From positions 62,001 to 126,000 of the forward strand of contig MELC01000024.1 of NCBI GenBank assembly GCA_001767455.1: 64,000 nt of DNA, given 5' to 3'. Position numbers and translations under genes: made by a program. Source of the DNA: Acidobacteria bacterium RIFCSPLOWO2_12_FULL_66_21 (lineage in GTDB: Bacteria; Acidobacteriota; Vicinamibacteria; Vicinamibacterales; 2-12-FULL-66-21). Shown one piece after another: positions 58,990-64,000 of this stretch (its first letter is position 1; every line of letters starts with the position of its first letter). Below the pieces are notes generated by a model. The model ran no database searches. It saw nothing but the letters and a program-made list of their open reading frames with translations, and was not told the DNA's origin.

Positions 58990-59175
58990 CATCCGAACCC
59001 CAAACGCCAAACTCCAAACGCCAAAGGCACTCCAAACTGCAAACGCTAAACGCCAAACTCCAAATGAGCCAAACCCCTTGAGGTTGGAATTTGCCATTTG
59101 GCGTTTGGAGTGCCTTGGAACTTTGGAATTTGGAATTGGCCCAAAGCACGCTTTTTGCTTGTTGCCTCCCTCTGG
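58990..59175. repeat. word-like low-complexity tract with inverted halves
   Basis: Short units CCAAACTCC, CCAAACGCC and CAAATG alternate for about 80 bases, then their reverse complements (GGCGTTTGGAGTGCC, TTTGGAATTTGGAATT) follow. Long imperfect hairpins are possible, with a CTTGAGG loop. No gene in 58976-59212. A similar tract lies at 62470-62600. Confidence 0.65.
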
Positions 59176-59212
59176 GAGGGTTGGCCATGCCGCCTCGTGG
59201 AGCGTCGGCGAA

Positions 59213-60121
59213 TCAGATAATCTTCTGCCCGAGGGCCGACAGCGCCAGCTCCACGCCGAGGATCGCGGTCGCGTTGCGATCGTCGAGGATCGGATTCACT
59301 TCGACCAGGTCCAGCGCGCGCAGCAGGCCGGAATCCGCGATGACCTCCATCACCATGTGCGCCTCCCGGTAGTCGAGCCCGCCCTTGACGGGCGTACCGA
59401 CGCCAGGCGCGATCGCCGGATCGCACACGTCCAGGTCGAACGAGACGTGGACGCCGCTCGTGCCGGCGCCGGCGAGGGCCAGCGCCTGCTCGGTCACCGC
59501 GGCGATGCCGGACCGATCGATGTCCTTCATGGTGAAGACGCGGACCCTGGAAGCGCGCACGATCTCCTTCTCGCGTTCGTCGAGGTTGCGGATGCCGATG
59601 AGGACGGTGTGCTCCGGCAGCACCTTCGGCGAGAAACCGCCGATGCGCGCGAGCTCCGGCGGCTCGGGCCCCAGGAGCGACGCGAGCGGCATGCCGTGCA
59701 CGTTGCCGCTCCCCGACGTGGACGGCGTGTTCATGTCGCCGTGCGCGTCCACCCAGATGAGGCCGAGCGGCTTGCCCTCGCGGCGCGCGAAGTCCGCCGT
59801 GGCCGCGACCGATCCCGCCGCCAGGCTGTGATCGCCGCCGAGCACGAGCGGGAGGGCGCCTTTGTCAAGCGCGGCGTGCGCCGCCTTGTAGAGCCGCTCG
59901 CACACGCGCGCGATTTCCCGGATGTACTTCTTGGCCGGATCGCCGGACGCCTTGGTTTCGGGGATCGGCGCCACGAGATCCCCTTCATCGACCACCTGGA
60001 TCCCGAGGGCGTGCAGCCGTTCCCCGAGGCCGGCAATGCGGAAGGCGGACGGTCCCATGTCGACGCCGCGGCGGTTGCCGCCGAGGTCGAGCGAGACGCC
60101 GATGATGTGCACCGGAAGCAT
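59213..60121 (-). CDS. rocF: arginase
   Basis: 302 residues. IIGVSLDLGGNRRGVDMGPSAFRIAGL starts the family; the two-manganese site is formed by LPLVLGGDHSLAAG (His), IWVDAHGDMNTP (Asp-His-Asp) and HVSFDLDVCDPAIAPGVGTPVKGGL (Asp-Asp), all present in order. Converts arginine to ornithine and urea. Single gene, convergent with the repeat tract. Confidence 0.95.
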   Translation of the reverse strand: MLPVHIIGVSLDLGGNRRGVDMGPSAFRIAGLGERLHALGIQVVDEGDLVAPIPETKASGDPAKKYIREIARVCERLYKAAHAALDKGALPLVLGGDHSLAAGSVAATADFARREGKPLGLIWVDAHGDMNTPSTSGSGNVHGMPLASLLGPEPPELARIGGFSPKVLPEHTVLIGIRNLDEREKEIVRASRVRVFTMKDIDRSGIAAVTEQALALAGAGTSGVHVSFDLDVCDPAIAPGVGTPVKGGLDYREAHMVMEVIADSGLLRALDLVEVNPILDDRNATAILGVELALSALGQKII

Positions 60122-60153
60122 CTGACGGGCACTGTACCACAGCGGCCCCGGTC

Positions 60154-60183
60154 TTGACGGCGGCCATAAATCTCTGGTACTCT
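60154..60183 (+). promoter_or_regulatory. putative promoter of the 60234 gene
   Basis: TTGACG at 60154-60159 and TACTCT at 60178-60183, 18-base spacer, about 45 bases upstream of the ATG. Confidence 0.45.
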
Positions 60184-60233
60184 GTGGTTTGCGGCGGTCA
60201 GCGCGACCGTTCTGCCCTGAAGGAGCGTCACGG

Positions 60234-60470
60234 ATGAAGCGGTTCGATGTGGGAGCGCGGGTCGTGGACCCGACGTATGGTCTGGGCTCGGTGGTGGCCG
60301 TCGAAGACGCCTATACCCGCGTGCAGTTCGATGAGCATGGCGTGAAGAAGTTCCTCACGGCCATGTCACACCTCGAACCGAGCGACGAACCGGTCCCGGC
60401 TGGCCTGCGCGGCAAGGTGCGGAAAAAGCGCGCGCCGAAAAAGGCCGCCGCCGTCCCCGTCGAGGAATAA
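60234..60470 (+). CDS. DUF3553-like small protein
   Basis: 78 residues from the ATG behind AAGGAGCGTCACGG. RFDVGARVVDPTYGLGSVVAVEDAYTRVQFDEHGVKKFL is a small SH3-like/CarD-like barrel pattern as in DUF3553. The tail is Lys/Ala-rich and may bind nucleic acid. Its stop abuts the convergent methyltransferase gene. Confidence 0.65.
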   Translation: MKRFDVGARVVDPTYGLGSVVAVEDAYTRVQFDEHGVKKFLTAMSHLEPSDEPVPAGLRGKVRKKRAPKKAAAVPVEE

Positions 60471-61088
60471 CTACCGCTTCAACGACACCGACATCCCCTC
60501 GCCTGACGGAGACACGATCGCCGTCCACAGCGACGGGTTCTTCTGCACGGCGTCGAGGAAATCCCCCATCTCGCTCCGCTTGTTCACCACGTTGTGCGCG
60601 AGGAACAAGCCTCCCTTGTCCAGTCGCGGATACACGATATCGAGAAACCGCTTGTAGTCCCGCTTCCACGCGTCCAGGAAGACGAAGTCGAACGTGCCGG
60701 GCAGCAGGGGAATCTGTTTGAACGCGTCGCCGGCGACGACCTGGACGATGTCGGAGAGGCCGGCGCGCCGGATGTTGGCGGCCAGCTCCTTCGCGCGGAT
60801 CGGATCGTACTCGATCGTGACGAGGCGTCCGCCCGTATCGCGCAGTGCCATGCCGATCCAGATCGCGCTGTACCCGCTCGCTCCGCCGATCTCGAGCGCG
60901 TGCTTCGCGCCGCGCGTCGCCACCATCAGCCGGAGGAACCGGCCGTCTTCCTCGGACACGGCGAGCAGCCCGGTGTCCTTCGCCTTGATGTCGGCGAGGA
61001 GCTTCTGGATGTCGGCCGATTGGGCGCCAAGCGGAGCGAGGCACCCCACGATGACGGCGGCGACGGCGAGCGACCGGAGTGGGTTCAT
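60471..61088 (-). CDS. secreted or membrane-tethered O-methyltransferase
   Basis: 205 residues. An N-terminal signal (SLAVAAVIVGCLAPLGAQSAD) is unusual for this class. The methyltransferase core has HALEIGGASGYSAIWIGMAL (AdoMet motif I), GGRLVTIEYDPIRAKELAANIRRAG, DFVFLDAWKRDYKRFLDIVYPRLDKGGLFLAHNV, the type 3 (CCoAMT-like) pattern. Its ATG overlaps the oxidase stop (ATGA). Confidence 0.85.
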   Translation of the reverse strand: MNPLRSLAVAAVIVGCLAPLGAQSADIQKLLADIKAKDTGLLAVSEEDGRFLRLMVATRGAKHALEIGGASGYSAIWIGMALRDTGGRLVTIEYDPIRAKELAANIRRAGLSDIVQVVAGDAFKQIPLLPGTFDFVFLDAWKRDYKRFLDIVYPRLDKGGLFLAHNVVNKRSEMGDFLDAVQKNPSLWTAIVSPSGEGMSVSLKR

Positions 61089-62449
61089 GCGGGGTTCATC
61101 TTAGCGTATTCGGCCGCGGCGGCCGCCGCCGCGCGTCCGTCGGCCACGCAATCGGGAATGCCAATCGAACGGAATCCGCTCCCGGCCGCCTGCAGTCCGC
61201 CGAGCGCGGAAAGCCGCGCCTCGACCTCGCGCGCACGCGCGAGATGCCCCACGATGTATTGCGCGCCGGCGTTGCGCCACCGGTGGACACGCGTGAGGAT
61301 CGGCGGGCCCTCAATCCGGAGGACACCGCGTATCTCGTCCTCCGCCAGCCGCGCGAGCTCGCCGTCGGACAGATCGACGGCGCCTGGATCGTGCGCGCCG
61401 CCGATGAAGATCCGCAGCAGCGCCGACCCCGCCGGAGCGCGGCCCGCCCATTTCGAGGAGACCCACGTGCACGCGGTGATCCGAAGATCGCTGTGACGCC
61501 GCGCCACCACGAGGCCGCTGCCCGCCAGCGGATGCGCGATGGCCCGGCGCGGCCAGGCCAGCGCCACGCTGGCCGTTGACACGTACGGAACGCTCGCGCA
61601 GAGCCCGGCCGCGCGCGCGTCGAGCGGAGCCAGCAGCCGCGCCGCCGCATGCGCGGGAACCGCGAGAATCACCGTACGCGCGCGCGTCTCGATGCCTCCT
61701 GCCATGATGCGCCACCCGAGGGCGTCACGTCCGAGCGCGTCGACCGGCGCTTCGTACGTGATGCTCCCGGGCGGCAGCCGCGCGGCAATCGCGGCAACCA
61801 TCTCTCCCATTCCCGACGCGAGCGAGCGGAACAGACCCTCGCCCCTGGCACGATGCGACCGGCGGAACGCGCGCAGGACGCCGCCGCGACCGCGCTCGGC
61901 CTCCGTGAACCGGGGGAAGAGCGCCGGCATCGAGAGCGTCTCGATATCCCCCGCATGGATGCCGCCGATGAGCGGCTCGGCGATCAGATCGACGGTGCGC
62001 CGGCCGAACCGGCGGCCGAAGAACTGCGCGACCGACTCGTCGTCGCCGCGCCGCGCACGCACGAGCGGCTCGAGCGCCAGGCGCGCGCGCGCGCGCCACG
62101 GCAGGAGGTCGTACTCCGCCAGCGCGCGCCACGTCAGCGGAATGCCGAGGACGGAAGGGGACGGCAGCGCGTGCAGCCGCCCGCCGGCCAGGATGTGCGC
62201 CGCGCGCGGCGGCGTCGTGGAAATCAGGCGCGGCCCGAGCCCGAGCTCTTCACACAGCTGGATCGCGGCGGGCTTCTGCGCAAGCATCGCGTCGGGGCCC
62301 GCTTCGATCGTGAAGCCGTCCACATGCTCGGTGAGGATCAGGCCGCCGGGGCGCGAGCTGGCCTCGAAAAGTCGAAAAGGCACGCCGCGGCGCGTCAGTT
62401 CGTACGCTGCCGAGAGGCCGGTGATGCCGCCGCCGATGATCGCGATCAT
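61085..62449 (-). CDS. hemY: protoporphyrinogen oxidase
   Basis: 454 residues. The N-terminal dinucleotide motif IAIIGGGITGLSAAYELTRRGVPFRLFEASSRPGG binds FAD. HVDGFTIEAGPDAMLAQKPAAIQLCEELGL and the late block SIGIPDCVADGRAAA agree with HemY/HemG-type oxidases. It oxidises protoporphyrinogen or coproporphyrinogen in heme synthesis. HemE lies upstream on the same strand; no hemH is seen. Confidence 0.9.
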   Translation of the reverse strand: MIAIIGGGITGLSAAYELTRRGVPFRLFEASSRPGGLILTEHVDGFTIEAGPDAMLAQKPAAIQLCEELGLGPRLISTTPPRAAHILAGGRLHALPSPSVLGIPLTWRALAEYDLLPWRARARLALEPLVRARRGDDESVAQFFGRRFGRRTVDLIAEPLIGGIHAGDIETLSMPALFPRFTEAERGRGGVLRAFRRSHRARGEGLFRSLASGMGEMVAAIAARLPPGSITYEAPVDALGRDALGWRIMAGGIETRARTVILAVPAHAAARLLAPLDARAAGLCASVPYVSTASVALAWPRRAIAHPLAGSGLVVARRHSDLRITACTWVSSKWAGRAPAGSALLRIFIGGAHDPGAVDLSDGELARLAEDEIRGVLRIEGPPILTRVHRWRNAGAQYIVGHLARAREVEARLSALGGLQAAGSGFRSIGIPDCVADGRAAAAAAAEYAKMNPA

Positions 62450-62469
62450 CTCAGTCGATAGTCGTTAGT

Positions 62470-62600
62470 CGATGGTCAAAGTCCAAGCCGAAGTCCAAGT
62501 CAAAATCCAAGTCAAAATCCAACATCAGAGTGATCCGCCGACTTTGACCGTGATTTGGACTTTGACTTCGTGACTTGGACTTTGACTTCGTGATTGTGCC
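62470..62600. repeat. word-like low-complexity tract between hemE and hemY
   Basis: AAGTCCAAGTCAAAATCC-type words are repeated, followed by the complementary words (TTTGGACTTTGACTTCGTGA) after a short centre. It fills the 157-base gap between the two heme genes and could form long imperfect hairpins. Same style as 58990-59175. Confidence 0.65.
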
Positions 62601-62606
62601 TATCGA

Positions 62607-63644
62607 CTATCGACCATCGACTGCGCGGTGTCCATGAACATGCCGCGCAAGCGCCTGCACGTGCTCGAGCGGCGTGGTGGGAAGAACCCCGTGCCCGAGG
62701 TTGAAGATGTGTCCCACTCGTCCTCGAGCGCGGTCGAGCACGTCGTCGGCGGCCGCGAACAGGCGCTCGCGCGGGCCGAGCAGGAGCGCCGGATCCAGGT
62801 TGCCCTGGATGCCGCGCGCCTCGCCGATGACGGCCCACGCTTCGTCGAGCGGCAGCCGCCAGTCGACGCCGATCACGTCACCGCCCGCTTCCGTGAGATC
62901 GGCGAGAATCGCGGTCGTGCCGACCCCGAAATGAATGAGCGGCACGCCGAGGGTGGCCAGCTCGCTGAAGATCCGTGCCGTGTGCGGCAGCGCGAACTCG
63001 CGATAATCGGCGCGGCTGAGCGCGCCCGCCCATGAATCGAAGATCTGGATGGCCTGCACGCCGGCCTCGATCTGGGCCGTGAGGTACTCGGCCATCATCG
63101 ACGCGAATCGGTCGCACAGGCGGTGCCACGCCTGCGGCTCCGAGTACATGAAGACCTTCGTCCGCGCGTAACTCGTCGACGGCCCTCCCTCGATCGCATA
63201 CGAGGCGAGCGTGAACGGCGCGCCGCCGAAGCCGATGAGGGGGACGCGTCCCTCGAGCTCCTTGCGAAGCAGCCGCACCGTCTCGAGCACGTGGCCGAGC
63301 GCCTGCCGCGGCTCGAACGGCCGCAGCGCATCGACATCCGCGGGGCAGCGGATCGGGTTGTCGATCGACGGCCCCTCGCCCTTGACGAAGTCGAAGGTGA
63401 GTCCCATCGGGGTGAAGGGCAGCAGCAGATCCGAGAAGAGGATCGCCGCGTCCACCTCGATGAGGTCGACCGGCTGCAGGCTGACCGCGACGGCCAGCTC
63501 CGGCCGGCGGCAGATCTCGAGCAGCGGGTAACGCTGCCGGAGCGCCCGGTAGTCGGACATGTAGCGCCCGGCCTGGCGCATGAACCAGACGGGCGTCGCA
63601 TCGACCGCCTCGCGGCGGCACGCACGGAGGAACCGATCGTTCAC
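62607..63644 (-). CDS. hemE: uroporphyrinogen decarboxylase
   Basis: 345 residues from GTG 63644, which overlaps the response-regulator stop (GTGA). Motifs in order: ATPVWFMRQAGRYMSDYRALR, AILFSDLLLPFTPMGLTFDFVKGEGP, VPLIGFGGAPFTLASYAIEGG, IQIFDSWAGALS, IHFGVGT and GVDWRLPLDEAW. It removes four carboxyl groups from uroporphyrinogen III. The frame is open upstream, but the coupled GTG matches the family start. Confidence 0.94.
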   Translation of the reverse strand: MNDRFLRACRREAVDATPVWFMRQAGRYMSDYRALRQRYPLLEICRRPELAVAVSLQPVDLIEVDAAILFSDLLLPFTPMGLTFDFVKGEGPSIDNPIRCPADVDALRPFEPRQALGHVLETVRLLRKELEGRVPLIGFGGAPFTLASYAIEGGPSTSYARTKVFMYSEPQAWHRLCDRFASMMAEYLTAQIEAGVQAIQIFDSWAGALSRADYREFALPHTARIFSELATLGVPLIHFGVGTTAILADLTEAGGDVIGVDWRLPLDEAWAVIGEARGIQGNLDPALLLGPRERLFAAADDVLDRARGRVGHIFNLGHGVLPTTPLEHVQALARHVHGHRAVDGR

Positions 63645-64000
63645 GCGGAAACCAGCATCTTCGCGAGCGCGATGAGATCCTCCAGCCACAACGGCTTGAA
63701 CCGGATCGACGCGCCGAGCGACTTCAGTTCGTGCTGGATGGACTCCGGAAGGAAGTAGTCGCCCGTGACGATGGCGATGGGGACGTCGACGAGATGAGGC
63801 CGGGACCGCACGAGCCGGAGAAACTGCAGGCCGTTGGTGATCGGCATGCGCATGTCGAGGATGATGGCGTCGGGCCGTACGTTGTCGGCCAGTTCGAGGC
63901 CGGCTTCCGCCGAGAGCGCCGCCGCCACCCCGAACCCCTCCAATTGGAGCATCCGCGAGAACGTATCCACGACCGAGGAATCGTCGTCCACAATCAGGAT
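63641..64000 (-). CDS. response-regulator receiver protein, 5' end beyond window
   Basis: ILIVDDDSSVVDTFSRMLQLEGFGV, DAIILDMRMPITNGLQFLRLVR (phosphoacceptor Asp) and PIAIVTGDYF with IRFKPLWLEDLIALAKML (conserved Lys) define a complete receiver domain. The protein ends there, so if an output domain exists it would be N-terminal. Directly coupled to hemE, an odd partner. Confidence 0.85.
   Translation of the reverse strand: MLIVDDDSSVVDTFSRMLQLEGFGVAAALSAEAGLELADNVRPDAIILDMRMPITNGLQFLRLVRSRPHLVDVPIAIVTGDYFLPESIQHELKSLGASIRFKPLWLEDLIALAKMLVSA

Overview
The window is high-GC chromosomal DNA of an Acidobacteriota bacterium, probably of the Vicinamibacteria type. The evidence is an ADOP-type orphan ABC permease next to a PadR regulator, a DUF1028 protein, outer-membrane remnants ending in F, and the overall gene content. 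It reads as host chromosome (1-2338), a stack of three integrated elements in a tRNA-Glu gene (2339-32575), a decayed border (32576-36460), and host chromosome again (36573-64000).

Host left: a truncated serine hydrolase, a DUF2461 protein and tRNA-Glu(TTC). The islands: the 3' end of the tRNA carries the sequence TTGGGGACGCCAC, and matching cores recur at 10610, 22462 and 32564. A large serine recombinase gene sits just to the right of each of the first three cores, on the minus strand, and its reading frame runs leftward through the core. This gives element E1 (2339-10618, recombinase LSR1), E2 (10610-22474, LSR2) and E3 (22462-32575, LSR3). E1 and E3 are relatives. They have homologous recombinases, a homologous small gene coupled to the recombinase, a homologous structured noncoding region of about 0.9 kb that includes a long perfect inverted repeat, and homologous right ends. 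Their cargo differs. E1 carries an NYN-domain protein and an HTH plus deoxyribosyltransferase/TIR-like protein behind a leader with a strong terminator, then two zinc-motif proteins. E3 carries two winged-helix-like proteins, a PIN-like nuclease with a partner, an FRG-domain protein, a broken DUF5677 gene and a ParDE pair. E2 is different: a leftward run of small, tightly overlapping genes headed by a ribbon-helix-helix regulator and a replication-initiator-like protein with 22-bp iterons inside its coding sequence, then a cold-shock protein, a phage-scaffold-like protein and a second, small serine recombinase.

The most unusual point is the way the attachment core lies inside the recombinase genes. 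Each integration replaces the C-terminal tail of the recombinase with whatever lies left of the core. Rejoining the right ends of E1 and E3 to their own recombinases predicts the same conserved tail (SWNQIxxWLxQxDxLRxA) for both circular forms, whereas integrated LSR1 ends in codons read from the tRNA.

Border and host right: broken genes (GIY-YIG, PIN toxin, DUF-like membrane protein, LptF-like stub, CrcB stub). These are followed by intact functions: a DUF1028 protein, PadR/ADOP permease, an M14 peptidase, alpha/beta hydrolases, a metzincin-like protease, a CPA2 K+/H+ antiporter, an RND efflux pair, an ABC-F ATPase, a GH15 glycosidase operon, tRNA-Lys, arginase, and a minus-strand run of response regulator, hemE, protoporphyrinogen oxidase and an O-methyltransferase. 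All functional names come from recognising motifs by eye; no database search was possible.
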